Shown piece by piece: positions 35,677 through 45,461 of a DNA stretch of 64,000 bases; position 1 is the stretch's first letter; every line of letters starts with the position of its first letter. Both the position numbers and the translations under genes were made by a program. Below the pieces are notes generated by a model. The model saw nothing but the letters and a program-made list of their open reading frames with translations, did not search any database and was not told the origin of the DNA. The stretch is from CAWKAV01 sp963847735. Lineage in GTDB: Bacteria; Desulfobacterota; Desulfuromonadia; Desulfuromonadales; BM103. The stretch lies in the NCBI GenBank assembly GCA_963847735.1, contig CAWKAV010000022.1, positions 124,001 to 188,000 of the forward strand, given 5' to 3'.

Positions 35677-36766
35677 TCATTTCAACAAATAAGCTTCAAT
35701 AAAGCCATCGAGGTCACCATCAAGCACAGCATCGGCGTTGCCGACTTCATAGTCGGTACGATGATCCTTGACCATGCGGTACGGGTGCAGGACATATGAG
35801 CGGATCTGGCTGCCCCAGGCAATGCCCTTCTTCTCGCCGCCCAGCGCTTCAGCCTCGTTCTCCTTCTTTTCCAGTTCCAGCTCATAGAGCCTTGCCTTCA
35901 ACTGCTTCAACGCCGTCGCACGGTTCTTGTGCTGGGAACGCTCGTTCTGGCAGTTGACGACGACACCGGAAGGAATATGTGTGATCCGTATCGCTGAGTC
36001 GGTTTTGTTGATGTGCTGACCACCGGCACCGCTGGCCCGGTAGGTGTCAACCTTCAGGTCCTTATCGAGAATTTCGACATCAACGTCATCGGCAAGTTCA
36101 GGAAAAACAAAAACCGAACAAAACGATGTATGGCGGCGGGCATTGGAGTCGAAGGGCGAGATTCGCACCAACCGGTGAATGCCTTTTTCGGCCTTTAGAT
36201 AACCATACGCATAATCACCAGACACCGTAAAGGTTACCCCTTTGGCACCGGCTTCATCTCCTGGCTGGTAATCGGTGATTTCTGACTTAAAACCTTTTCG
36301 TTCACACCAGCGCAAGTACATCCGCAGGAGAATCTCTGCCCAGTCCTGGGCTTCTGTACCACCTGCACCGGCATTAATACTGACAATGGCGTTGCTGGCG
36401 TCATGTTCACCGGACAGCATTCGGGCAAATTCCATCTGGCCGATTTTTTGCTCCAGACCCAACAACATGCCATGGACTTCCAGCTGTGTCTCCTGGTCTT
36501 GAGTCTCCTCGCCGAGCTCTATCAAAACCTGGATGTCTTCGAGTTCACTGTCGACCGATTGCCAGGCTGTAACCAGTTTTTGCAGAAGAGTCCTTTCTTT
36601 CAGAACCTCCTGAGCCTGCTCATTGTTACTCCAGAAACCGGACCTGGCAACTTCAGCTTCCAGTTCTGCAACCCGTTCACGCTTACTGTCGATGTCAAAG
36701 ATACCTCCTCAGCTCAGCGAGCTTTTCCCGGAGGGTTTTTAACAGATCACTCTCTTCACGAAACAT
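35677..36766 (-). CDS. prfB: peptide chain release factor 2 with programmed +1 frameshift
   Basis: Translation begins at ATG 36766 (MFREESDLLKTLREKLAEL), with GGGAG six bases upstream. It meets an in-frame UGA at 36697-36695. The site has every feature of the classical prfB slip: AGGAGG at 36709-36704, the slippery CUU at 36700-36698, UGA, then C. A +1 shift continues as LDIDSKRERVAELEAEVA and runs to 35677, giving 362 residues. RF2 motifs include GAGGTEAQDWAEILLRMYLR and the GGQ loop (YRASGAGGQHINKTDSA). The anticodon-like SPF-type element lies in the central domain. Low RF2 lets the ribosome wait at UGA and shift, so the gene is self-regulated. Confidence 0.95.
36698..36709 (-). promoter_or_regulatory. 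prfB programmed frameshift signal
   Basis: On the minus strand AGGAGG (36709-36704), spacer TAT and CTT (36700-36698) lie immediately before the in-frame TGA. This Shine-Dalgarno-like stimulator next to CUU-UGA-C is the known RF2 autoregulatory signal, and no mutation is needed to explain the break in frame. Confidence 0.93.
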
Positions 36767-36904
36767 CATAAACTCCCGAATAACGATAATCGAACAGCGG
36801 ATTATAACCGCACTCTGCAAATGGAACAAGGAAACTTCTGTGAAAAATATTCAGAGACCATATCTGTTGGCAGCACGTTCCGGTGGCCGAGCAACCTCCT
36901 GAAG

Positions 36905-38426
36905 TTAAATGAAACGGCGACGCGTCTGGAGCAGCCACAGCAGCCCGATGATCAAGAATGCACCCGGAATCAAATCACCCATGTGCGAATAAAGCCCAGG
37001 CCGGGCTCCCAGGCCAATCTCTCCTGCCAGGAAAGCGGTCTCGAAGATATCCGTCTGTTGAACAATCTTTCCGGACGGGGCGATAAAAGCAGAGACTCCG
37101 GTGTTTGCTGCCCGTGCTATCCAGATACGATTTTCAACCGCACGGAAACGTGCCATCGCCAGATGCTGCAAGGGGGCTGAAGACTTGCCAAACCAGGCAT
37201 CGTTGGTGATGTTAACCAGCAGGTCGCTGCCCTGGCGGACATAATCGCGAGCAAGTTCAGGAAAGATCACCTCGTAACAGATCAGAACACCCACTTTGTG
37301 ACCTTGCAACGGCAACGGGTTGATCTCCCCGGGGGAGAAGTCGCCGATCCCGGCGACCAGTTTATTGACAAAAGGCAGAAACCCGCCGAGCGGCACATAC
37401 TCACCAAAAGGGACCAGATGAATCTTGTCGCTGCGACCGAGCAACTGCGCTGTCGGTGACAGAAGAAACGCACTGTTCAGGTAACGCACCCCGCCCGGAT
37501 CCCTGAGATAAGCAGGGCTGCCAAACAGGAGAGATGCGCCTGTTTCCACAGGCAATTCGATAACCGGGGCAGCCTCTCGGCCTCCATCCTGAAAATAGAA
37601 CGGCATGGCAGCTTCAGGCCAGACGATCAGGTCACGTGCGCCTGCCCGCACGGCCTGCTGCGACAGGTTTCGATAGTTGTTGACGCTGTTAATCTGGTTC
37701 TCCGGACGCCACTTGAGCTCCTGCGGAATATTACCCTGGATAACGGCAGCCTGCAGCGTCTCTGTGCGGCCATCAAGATTCTTCTGTAGTGACCAGTAAC
37801 CGTAACCGTAGTTGCTCAGGATTAAAATGGCAGTGGCGACCAACGCCTTGACAGGTAATGCCCGCCAGAGCTTGCCCCCTGCCGCCATAATGCTTTCAGC
37901 GAGGACGGCATTGGACAATATGAGAAGGTAGCTCAAACCATAGACGCCGAAAAGGTCGGCGGACTGGATCATGATCAGCCAGGACTGTTGAGAATAACCA
38001 AGCGTCGCCCACGGAAAACCGGTCATCAGAAACTCACGCAAAAACTCGAGTGCAACCCAGAGGACCGGCAGAGTCAGGGCATAGGGATAGCTTCTGAACT
38101 CCTTGAGGCGACATGCTGCCCAGGTCGCACACCCCCAGAACAGGGCCAGGTAACCGGCGAGCAACAGGAAGAGTAGAAAAGAGACGACCAATGGCAGTTG
38201 GCCATAGGTGGTCATAACAATATTGACCCAGTAGAGGGTTAGCGCAAAGAAAACCAGCCCGGCGACAAACCCGCTCTTGAAGGGACGGTGCTGCATGACG
38301 AGGACCAGGGGTAAGAGTCCGAACCATGCCAGCACGGTGTAATCCGGAAGAGGGAAACGAACAAGCCAGCAGAAGGCCTGACAAGGCGCTGGCGCAGGTC
38401 ACTCTATCGGGAAGGAAACGACGCAC
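36905..38426 (-). CDS. lnt: apolipoprotein N-acyltransferase, N-terminus out of frame
   Basis: The long frame (476 residues from GTG 38335) has the Lnt features: several membrane helices and the nitrilase domain with Glu (IVWPEAAMPFYFQ), Lys (SDKIHLVPFGEYVP) and Cys (VGVLICYEVIFPE). The expected first helix lies in another frame, from GTG 38426 (VRRFLPDRVTCASALSG, LLLACSFPSS). The two join near 38341-38350, where skipping one G gives SSDYTVLAWFGLLPL. The real gene therefore probably starts at 38426, four bases past the corC stop, and carries a single-base frameshift or sequencing error. Lnt adds the third acyl chain to lipoproteins. Confidence 0.85.
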
Positions 38427-38427
38427 G

Positions 38428-39279
38428 TCACTCGCCTGTTGGTGTTTCGGTCTGTCGCCAGATGCGGACCTGGCCAATCTTGCGCTCGTCAGACTCTTCA
38501 ACGAGCAGGACAAGGCCGTTGTCGATAATTTTTTCTCCGGCTTTTGGCACTTTGCCCAGCAGGTGAAACAGGTAACCACCGACCGTGTCAAACTTCTCCT
38601 GCGGAATCTCGATATCGTAGTACTCTTCCAACTCTTCGACGTTCGCCCGGGCATCGACCAGAAGAGAACCATCCTCCTGTGGCTGAACCCAGGCAACTTC
38701 GATGTCATATTCATCCTGGATATCGCCGACAATCTCTTCAAGCAGGTCTTCAATCGTGATCAGGCCGGAAGTTCCGCCATACTCATCGACGGCGATCGCC
38801 ATGTGCACCCGCCTGGTACGGAAATCCATCAGCAGATCATCGATACGTTTGGTCTCCGGGATAAAATAAGGGGTCCGCATCACATCGGTGAGTTTCAGGG
38901 TCTCGTCGTTCGCCCCCCAGTTGCGCAACAGATCCTTCGCATAAACAACACCGACTATCTGGTCCGTGGAACCCTCATAAAGCGGGATTCTGGAATGACC
39001 GGAGCAGATAATCAATTCAAGGAATTCGCTGAGAGGCGCCTCTGCGGGAGAACAGACCATATCGGTGCGTGGCACCATCACCTCGCGGGCGATCGTGTCA
39101 CCAAACTCGAAGATCGACTGCAGCATTTCGCCCTCAGACTCATTGAGGATGCCCTGCTCTTCCGAGCTGTTAATCGCTTCCTGCAGCTCTTTTTCGGTCA
39201 AGGCGCGTGATCGTCCCCGCATGATATGACTCAACGCCGACAGCCACGAGAAACGCTGGGTGGGGGGTGCATTTTCCAC
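38428..39279 (-). CDS. corC: CBS-domain CorC/HlyC-type protein
   Basis: A 283-residue cytoplasmic protein: an N-terminal linker (LTEKELQEAINSSEEQGILN), two CBS domains (VMVPRTDMVCSPAEAPLSEF; LRNWGANDETLKLTDVMRTP) and the C-terminal transporter-associated domain (ANVEELEEYYDIEIPQEKFD). This is the CorC/YbeX form, whose role is Mg/Co homeostasis or support of ribosome function. It has no membrane domain. It occurs with ybeY, phoH and lnt in many genomes, and that linkage is kept here. Its TGA is four bases from the GTG of lnt. Confidence 0.93.
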   Translation of the reverse strand: MENAPPTQRFSWLSALSHIMRGRSRALTEKELQEAINSSEEQGILNESEGEMLQSIFEFGDTIAREVMVPRTDMVCSPAEAPLSEFLELIICSGHSRIPLYEGSTDQIVGVVYAKDLLRNWGANDETLKLTDVMRTPYFIPETKRIDDLLMDFRTRRVHMAIAVDEYGGTSGLITIEDLLEEIVGDIQDEYDIEVAWVQPQEDGSLLVDARANVEELEEYYDIEIPQEKFDTVGGYLFHLLGKVPKAGEKIIDNGLVLLVEESDERKIGQVRIWRQTETPTGE

Positions 39280-39302
39280 CGGAATAGACTCCTTATCGTT
39301 GG

Positions 39303-40016
39303 TTAATGAAATAACAGGTGTATACCCAGGGTCGTCAAGGCTCCGAGCGTACTGCCGGCAACCATTTCCCTGAAATTATGGATGCCGAGCAGAACCCGGC
39401 TTTGTGCCACCAGGGCAGCCAGGAACCAGGCCAGAAGGACGACCGGCAGACCGACTTCGGCAAACGTTACCGAGGTTGCAATCGAGAAAGCGACACCAGC
39501 GTGACCACTCGGCATGCCACCGTGCAGCGGCGCGCCCCGACCAAAACGGGCCTTGGCCATGATCACCAGAAGGACGACAATGACAACCGAGATGATAGCA
39601 AGGTTACCGGTTGTCCTCATAAAGTCGTGGGTAACATTGACCTCGTCGGCAAAAAAGAATCTCGACAACGCGAGATAACCGAGGACAAGCGCACCGACAC
39701 TGGCAAGAAGAACGGCGCCGGCGGCAACATCTTTGGCACGTTGTGCAAGGGGATGAAAATCAGGCGACACCAGGTCAACGGTCACTTCGATCGCAGTGTT
39801 TACAAGTTCGGCAAATAAAACCAGAATAATGGCCAGAGCCATCAGGGCAAATTCGTGCAATGTGAGGCGCAACACTAGAGCCGCCACCAAAACCAGGATG
39901 GCCGCGGCCACATGGAAAAGCATGTGACCCTGGGTTTTAACAGCCCAGAGAATACCTTCGATTGCACAATTCAGGCTTTCGAAAAACCCGCTGGGCCGGG
40001 ACGGCTCATCTTTCAT
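39303..40016 (-). CDS. diacylglycerol kinase fused to PAP2-like phosphatase
   Basis: A 237-residue membrane protein made of two parts. Residues ~1-120 are a DgkA domain with the family motif ELVNTAIEVTVDLV and AKDVAAGAVLLAS. Residues ~125-237 are a type 2 phosphatidic acid phosphatase-like domain with KARFGRGAP, GGMPSGHAGVAFS and SRVLLGIHNFREM. The last motif has Glu where the usual Asp is found. The ATG overlaps the ybeY stop (ATGA). The two activities would be opposing if both are real, or it may be an undecaprenol kinase/phosphatase. Either part may be regulatory. Confidence 0.88.
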   Translation of the reverse strand: MKDEPSRPSGFFESLNCAIEGILWAVKTQGHMLFHVAAAILVLVAALVLRLTLHEFALMALAIILVLFAELVNTAIEVTVDLVSPDFHPLAQRAKDVAAGAVLLASVGALVLGYLALSRFFFADEVNVTHDFMRTTGNLAIISVVIVVLLVIMAKARFGRGAPLHGGMPSGHAGVAFSIATSVTFAEVGLPVVLLAWFLAALVAQSRVLLGIHNFREMVAGSTLGALTTLGIHLLFH

Positions 40017-40468
40017 CCGGCCAGAAACTCCTCACGAATCAGCGAGAATATCTCCCGCTCCCTGGCTTCCATAAGTATTGCCTCCGCTTGCGTACCACGT
40101 TCGTGGTCATAGCCAAGCAGGTGGAGGATACCGTGCATCACCAGGAAATACAGTTCACTCTCAAAGGATGTCTGTGCTTCTTTGGCATCACGCGCTGCCG
40201 TCTCTGCAGAGATAACCACATCGCCAAGCAGGTCCGGCTGGACACCACCCCCCTCACCTTCCTGCATGGCAAAAGAGATGACGTTGGTCGGGCGATCCTT
40301 CGCCAGGTAATCGCGGTTGATTTCCCGAATCTTTACATCGTCGACTATCAGGATCGACAGCTGGGCATCAGGACATCCCGAGGCGTTTAAGATCATCCGT
40401 GCCACTTTTCGCAGGGGGATTTTTCTGATTTGATACTTGCTCTGACGATTTTCGATCGCGATCTTCAT
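40013..40468 (-). CDS. ybeY: endoribonuclease YbeY
   Basis: A 151-residue protein. ATG at 40468 (MKIAIENRQSKYQ) is preceded by AAGGAG and is preferred to the longer in-frame start. The zinc motif HGILHLLGYDHERG is the diagnostic H3xH5xH, and VDDVKIREINRDYLAKDRPT is also typical. YbeY is needed for 16S rRNA maturation and ribosome quality control. It overlaps the upstream HD-7TM gene by ~100 bases and shares an ATGA overlap with the kinase gene downstream. Confidence 0.96.
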   Translation of the reverse strand: MKIAIENRQSKYQIRKIPLRKVARMILNASGCPDAQLSILIVDDVKIREINRDYLAKDRPTNVISFAMQEGEGGGVQPDLLGDVVISAETAARDAKEAQTSFESELYFLVMHGILHLLGYDHERGTQAEAILMEAREREIFSLIREEFLAG

Positions 40469-42746
40469 CGACACTCCTTGAGCCCTTTTCAGTGACGCGC
40501 TCCTTGCTGACCGGCTCCGGATAATCAATCCGGTAGTGAAAAATACCGCTCAGCACAAGATTGAAACTTTTTGCAATATTATGGATGTCTTTGAGGGTTA
40601 ACTCACATTCATCAAGCTGCCCGTCTATAAAGATATTATTGATAATCTTTTGCACCATACCCTGAATGCGGGCCGGGGTAGGATCGGTCAGGGTGCGACT
40701 GGCTGCCTCTATTGCGTCGGCCAGCATAATCAGGGCTGCTTCGCGTGTCTGCGGCTTCGGCCCTGGATAGCGGTAATCGCGCTCATCAATCTGTTCCACT
40801 TCCGGGTCTGCCTTGCTTTTCGCCCGATCAAAGAAGAACTTCATCAGGCTGGTGCCGTGATGCTGGCGGACAATGTCCGTGAGCGCCCGGCCAAGCAGGC
40901 TCTCACGCGCCATTTCAGCGCCATCTTTGACATGCGCCATGAGAATCAGGGCGCTCATTGATGGCGCCAGTTTGTCATGTCGGTTCTCCTGCCCGCCAAT
41001 ATTTTCAATGTAATAATGGGGCTTCCTGATTTTACCGATATCGTGATAGTAAGCAGCTACCCGCACCATGAGAGGATTGACGCCGATATTTTCAGCGGCC
41101 GCTTCGGCCAGGTTGCCAACAATAATCGAGTGATGATAGGTCCCGGGGGCCTGGACCATCAGGTCGCGCAGCAGCGGATTGTTCATATTGGCAAGCTCAA
41201 GCAGCTTGATGTTGGTTGTGTAACGGAATAGTGACTCGACCAGCGGCACAATTCCGGTCACCATGACAGCGGCAACCAGACCTCCGGCAAAGCCAAAACC
41301 CAATTTGTAAATCAGCTGGAGATCAAAGGGCCGGCTGGTCATGAGATGCAAAGCAAAAATCAACACAAAATTAAACATGCCGAGACGCAGTCCGGCGCGA
41401 AAGAGAGAGGAACGTTCCGTAACCCGGCGAACCCAGTGTGCTCCTGACAGACTCGTCAAAAAAGTAAAAAACATGACCGCAAAACTATTGCCGAACAGGG
41501 CACCTGTCACAGTCGCCGTGAGGATGGCAAAGACCAGGGAAACTTCGGAGTTCAGAACAATGCGCACCAGCATGGTGCCAACGGCGAAGGGAAAGATGTA
41601 ATAGTAGGCATTTTGCTCGACATAAGGGAAAGCGCTGCCAAGGGCTGTAGAGATAAAAATGGAAATCTTCAGGATCAGGACGTGAGTCACAAAAACCATC
41701 GCAAGGAAGATCAGGTCACGTTCGTCCAAGCGGTACTTGCGAATATTGTTGCTGGCAAAGGTGTGAGTAAAAAAAATCAACAGGAAACAACTGATCAGCA
41801 TTCCTGAGGCGTTTCGCCACAATGAGACCGTACTGCTGTCATCACGCAGAGCAACCAGCCGCTTGATGTGCTCGGAAGTAATACGATCGCCCTCACGGAC
41901 AATCATCTCGCCTTTTTTAACCTGAATCAGAACCGGCTTGACTTCCTGTTTGGCAGCCTGTCTACGTACCTCGGTTTCATTCTGATTGAACGAGATATTG
42001 GGCCGCAGTAACGGCCCGATCAACTCGCGCAAAGCATCTTTTTGTTGAGTCGAGAGCTCTTGTTTGGTAACGACTTTTTTGAGCAGATCATGGAGCTGTC
42101 CCAGACCGATGATTTCTTCACGGCCGCTGTCAAGCGCTTCCGCACGGGTATCTAGACTGCGAAAGATCACTCCCTTTAAGCGGTCGGCCTCAAACAATTT
42201 GAGATTACCGGCAACCTTCTGCCGGTAAAGCTGTGAGGTGATAAGCTTCACCTGCTCACTGATATTGTCCTGGATTGAGAGTTTCTTCAGTTCCGCAAAA
42301 TATTTACTGCTCGTTTTAACGCCAAAGTTTGATTCCAACTCGGAGAGCCGCTGTTGTTCCGATTCCTCCCCGTCAGGGATGACCCGCAACGACGTGAAGA
42401 CCTGATTCACCCGCTCAGCGATCGTTGGCCCGGTCATTGGATCATAGTCGTAGAGATTGGCAACCGCACGTTGCGCCTCATTTCGCTTCTGCTCTGACAA
42501 CTCCTCGTCTGGGATCAGAATATCGCGGGGAGCCTTGATGTCACGCGGGGCAATATCGCCGGGAGAAAACTCGGTTGGCGTCAAAGCTCCCTTCGGGACA
42601 ATGATGAACGTCAGCAAGCCAACGAGCACGAACAGCAACAAACCTTTTCGAAAGTTTTCGTCAACATTCCTGTGTTGTTGCTGAGCAGCACGCGACAGTG
42701 GTTTCGGCTTTGTGCTGTTATCAGATTTAAGTTCGCTTTTAGGCAT
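40368..42746 (-). CDS. 7TM-HD family phosphohydrolase (PgpH-like)
   Basis: A 792-residue protein. An N-terminal membrane segment (LLLFVLVGLLTFIIVPKG) is followed by a ~250-residue extracytoplasmic region (7TMR-HDED), seven membrane segments and a cytoplasmic HD domain: GTYHHSIIVGNLAEAAAENI, then AAYYHDIGKIRKPHYYIEN and HHGTSLMKFFF. PgpH of Listeria degrades c-di-AMP; whether this one does is not known. The stop lies inside ybeY, an overlap of ~100 bases. A longer charged C-terminus (residues ~735-792) is peculiar to this protein. Confidence 0.9.
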   Translation of the reverse strand: MPKSELKSDNSTKPKPLSRAAQQQHRNVDENFRKGLLLFVLVGLLTFIIVPKGALTPTEFSPGDIAPRDIKAPRDILIPDEELSEQKRNEAQRAVANLYDYDPMTGPTIAERVNQVFTSLRVIPDGEESEQQRLSELESNFGVKTSSKYFAELKKLSIQDNISEQVKLITSQLYRQKVAGNLKLFEADRLKGVIFRSLDTRAEALDSGREEIIGLGQLHDLLKKVVTKQELSTQQKDALRELIGPLLRPNISFNQNETEVRRQAAKQEVKPVLIQVKKGEMIVREGDRITSEHIKRLVALRDDSSTVSLWRNASGMLISCFLLIFFTHTFASNNIRKYRLDERDLIFLAMVFVTHVLILKISIFISTALGSAFPYVEQNAYYYIFPFAVGTMLVRIVLNSEVSLVFAILTATVTGALFGNSFAVMFFTFLTSLSGAHWVRRVTERSSLFRAGLRLGMFNFVLIFALHLMTSRPFDLQLIYKLGFGFAGGLVAAVMVTGIVPLVESLFRYTTNIKLLELANMNNPLLRDLMVQAPGTYHHSIIVGNLAEAAAENIGVNPLMVRVAAYYHDIGKIRKPHYYIENIGGQENRHDKLAPSMSALILMAHVKDGAEMARESLLGRALTDIVRQHHGTSLMKFFFDRAKSKADPEVEQIDERDYRYPGPKPQTREAALIMLADAIEAASRTLTDPTPARIQGMVQKIINNIFIDGQLDECELTLKDIHNIAKSFNLVLSGIFHYRIDYPEPVSKERVTEKGSRSVDEDRDRKSSEQVSNQKNPPAKSGTDDLKRLGMS

Positions 42747-42850
42747 TCAAATATCCTGCTATCAAGAGTAGCTGTTGAGCAGCCCTCATCTGTGAACTCT
42801 GACTCAATTCCGGGAAGCACCGTATGGGAGAGACGTCATAACCGGATGCG

Positions 42851-43816
42851 CTAGGCAGGTTTATGAGAATCATAGGCTCTGACAATGGCCTGAACAATCG
42901 GGTGCCTGACCACGTCCATATCGGTAAAGCCGACAAAGCTGACCCCCTCCACCCGTCTCAACACGTCCATCACCTGAACCAGTCCCGAGGTGCGTCCGCC
43001 GGGCAGGTCAATCTGTGTCACATCTCCGGTAATAACGGCACGACTGCCGAATCCAAGCCGAGTCAGGAACATCTTCATCTGCTCGGTGGTTGTATTCTGG
43101 GCCTCGTCGAGAATCACGAAGGCGTCGTTGAGTGTTCTCCCCCGCATGAAAGCCAGAGGAGCCACCTCGATAACCCCGTGATCTATCAATGCCTGGCCGC
43201 GGTCGAAGTCCATCAGATCGTAAAGCGCATCGTAAAGAGGCCGTAAGTACGGATTGACCTTTTCAGCAATATCTCCAGGCAGGAAGCCAAGCTTTTCCCC
43301 GGCTTCCACCGCCGGTCGCACCAGGACGATCCGGCTGACTTCCTTTTTTTTGAGCAGCGACACCGCCATCGCCATCGCCAGATAAGTCTTGCCGGTCCCG
43401 GCCGGACCGATGCCAAAAACAACATCGTTGCTGCGCATGGCATCGAGATAGGCTTTCTGGGCAAGGGATTTGGGGGCGATCGCTTTATTACGTGACGAAA
43501 TTGTCACAGTGTCGAGGAAAATCTCGGTGAGTTTCGCCGAGCCGTCCATACTAAGGATGCGTTCGGCATATTCGATATCCGAGGGGCGAAGCGCAAAGCC
43601 TTTTTTGAGTAAACCTGTCAGCTCTTCCAGCAGGCGTATCGCATGTGCCAGGTTCTCAGTGGAGCCCTCCAGCAAGGCGGTAGTCCCTTTGGAGCTGGCA
43701 CGCACCCCGGTGAGACGCTCGATCTGCTGCAGGTGCCGGTTCTGTTGCCCGAACAGGGCATGTGCCAGCGACGGATCAGCTGGTTCAAAGCTTTGGCGAT
43801 GCAAATAACCGTCCAA
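42851..43816 (-). CDS. phoH: PhoH-family ATPase
   Basis: A 321-residue protein with Walker A GPAGTGKT, the VRPAVEAGEKLGFLPGD segment and Walker B DAFVILDEAQNTT. The N-terminal third carries a KH-like region (LERLTGVRASSKG type). PhoH and its paralog PhoL occur next to ybeY in many bacteria and act in RNA metabolism. It is the first gene of the minus-strand block that includes the HD-7TM protein, ybeY, the kinase fusion, corC and lnt. Confidence 0.93.
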   Translation of the reverse strand: MDGYLHRQSFEPADPSLAHALFGQQNRHLQQIERLTGVRASSKGTTALLEGSTENLAHAIRLLEELTGLLKKGFALRPSDIEYAERILSMDGSAKLTEIFLDTVTISSRNKAIAPKSLAQKAYLDAMRSNDVVFGIGPAGTGKTYLAMAMAVSLLKKKEVSRIVLVRPAVEAGEKLGFLPGDIAEKVNPYLRPLYDALYDLMDFDRGQALIDHGVIEVAPLAFMRGRTLNDAFVILDEAQNTTTEQMKMFLTRLGFGSRAVITGDVTQIDLPGGRTSGLVQVMDVLRRVEGVSFVGFTDMDVVRHPIVQAIVRAYDSHKPA

Positions 43817-44055
43817 AAAGAAACCTTTGTGTTTTCAGTGATAAGTTCAAACTTTAATCGTGAACGGCCACCAGCAGCTACTGATTCTCCCACACAACTT
43901 AACACCAATACATTACGCAAATCAATTGATCGCATTCATGTGGACTAACCTCTGGCAAAAAAGGCTTTAAAATTTATCCTGATGTGTTATAAAAAAGGCC
44001 TCGTAAACAGCGAATAAACCACTTATTTCAGATCAGTATAAAGGGGACAAAAACC

Positions 44056-45342
44056 ATGAGTGAAATCATCGACATTTATGCCCGCGAAATTCTTGATTCA
44101 CGCGGCAATCCGACCGTTGAAGTCGAAGTTTACCTGGAAAGCGGAGTGATGGGTCGCGCTGCCGTGCCAAGCGGCGCCTCAACTGGCGAGCGTGAAGCCC
44201 TGGAATTGCGCGACGGCGACAAAAGTCGATATCTCGGCAAGGGCGTCCTGAAAGCCGTCGCTCACGTCAACGAAGTGATCTCGGAAGCCCTGCTCGGCTG
44301 GGAGGCCACCGATCAGACCGAAATCGACCGCAAACTCATGGAGCTGGATGGCACCGACTTTAAGAGCAACCTCGGCGCCAACGCCCTGCTCGGCGTCTCC
44401 ATGGCTGTTGCCAAGGCAGCGGCAGAGGATTCAGGCCTGCCTCTTTACCAGTACCTGGGAGGCACCAACGCCAAAGAACTGCCGTTGCCAATGATGAACA
44501 TCATCAACGGCGGTGAGCATGCAGACAACAATGTCGATATCCAGGAATTCATGATCATGCCGACCGGCGCGGACTCCTTCAAGGAAGCCCTGCGCATGGG
44601 CGCCGAAATATTTCATGCCTTGAAAAAAGTCCTCAAGGACAAGGGTTACAACACGGCTGTCGGTGACGAGGGCGGCTTCGCCCCCGATCTGAAGAGCAAC
44701 GAGGAAGCCCTGGAAGTCATTATGGCTGCGATCAGGGCCGCCGGCTACAAGCCCGGCGAAGACGTCCTGCTTGCACTGGATGTGGCCGCCAGCGAGCTCT
44801 ACAAGAATGGCAGGTACATTCTTGAAAACGAAACACAAAAAGAGAAGACGGCGGCTGAAATGGTGGAATTTTATGTCGACCTGGTCGATCGTTACCCGAT
44901 TATCTCGATTGAGGACGGCATGGCGGAAAATGACTGGGACGGTTGGAAATTGCTCACCGATCGTCTTGGTGACCGGATTCAGATCGTCGGTGACGATCTG
45001 TTCGTCACCAACACCAGGATTCTCAAGGAAGGGATTGAAAAAGGCATCGCCAATTCGATTCTGATCAAGGTCAACCAGATCGGCACCCTTACGGAAACAT
45101 TGGATGCCATCGAAATGGCCAAACGCGCCGGTTACACGGCGATCATTTCCCACCGCAGCGGTGAAACCGAAGATACCTTCATCGCCGACCTCGCCGTAGC
45201 CACAAACGCTGGCCAGATCAAAACCGGTTCACTCTGCCGCACCGATCGCGTCTGCAAATACAACCAGCTGCTGCGCATCGAAGATGAATTGGGCGATGTT
45301 GCCCTGTTCGGTGGCGCGGAAGTCTTTTATAACATCAGGTAA
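44056..45342 (+). CDS. eno: enolase
   Basis: A 428-residue protein with an AAGGGG ribosome site. Enolase motifs are clear: REILDSRGNPTVEVEVYLES, GASTGEREALELRDGD, MNIINGGEHADNNVDIQEFM, VGDEGGFAPDL, SIEDGMAENDW and SHRSGETEDTFIADLAVAT. It interconverts 2-phosphoglycerate and phosphoenolpyruvate. It runs against the neighbouring minus-strand genes and has its own terminator, so it is probably monocistronic. The upstream 239 bases hold a weak TTATAA at 43987-43992. Confidence 0.98.
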   Translation: MSEIIDIYAREILDSRGNPTVEVEVYLESGVMGRAAVPSGASTGEREALELRDGDKSRYLGKGVLKAVAHVNEVISEALLGWEATDQTEIDRKLMELDGTDFKSNLGANALLGVSMAVAKAAAEDSGLPLYQYLGGTNAKELPLPMMNIINGGEHADNNVDIQEFMIMPTGADSFKEALRMGAEIFHALKKVLKDKGYNTAVGDEGGFAPDLKSNEEALEVIMAAIRAAGYKPGEDVLLALDVAASELYKNGRYILENETQKEKTAAEMVEFYVDLVDRYPIISIEDGMAENDWDGWKLLTDRLGDRIQIVGDDLFVTNTRILKEGIEKGIANSILIKVNQIGTLTETLDAIEMAKRAGYTAIISHRSGETEDTFIADLAVATNAGQIKTGSLCRTDRVCKYNQLLRIEDELGDVALFGGAEVFYNIR

Positions 45343-45390
45343 TCGACTATATTTCAAACAGTTACAGGCAAAGCATTAATGTCTTGATTT

Positions 45391-45428
45391 AAACGGGAGA
45401 GCTCTTCAGATCTCCCGTTTTTTTCTTT
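45391..45428 (+). terminator. rho-independent terminator of eno
   Basis: Perfect ten-base arms AAACGGGAGA and TCTCCCGTTT enclose a ten-base loop, followed by TTTTCTTT. It lies ~50 bases past the eno stop. Confidence 0.92.
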
Positions 45429-45461
45429 ACAAACAAAAGAATAAATACCAGTTGGCTCTAT

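Noticed and set aside
36695..36697. In-frame stop in prfB taken as a mutation
   Set aside because: The surrounding AGGAGG-TAT-CTT-TGA-C is the known programmed frameshift signal.
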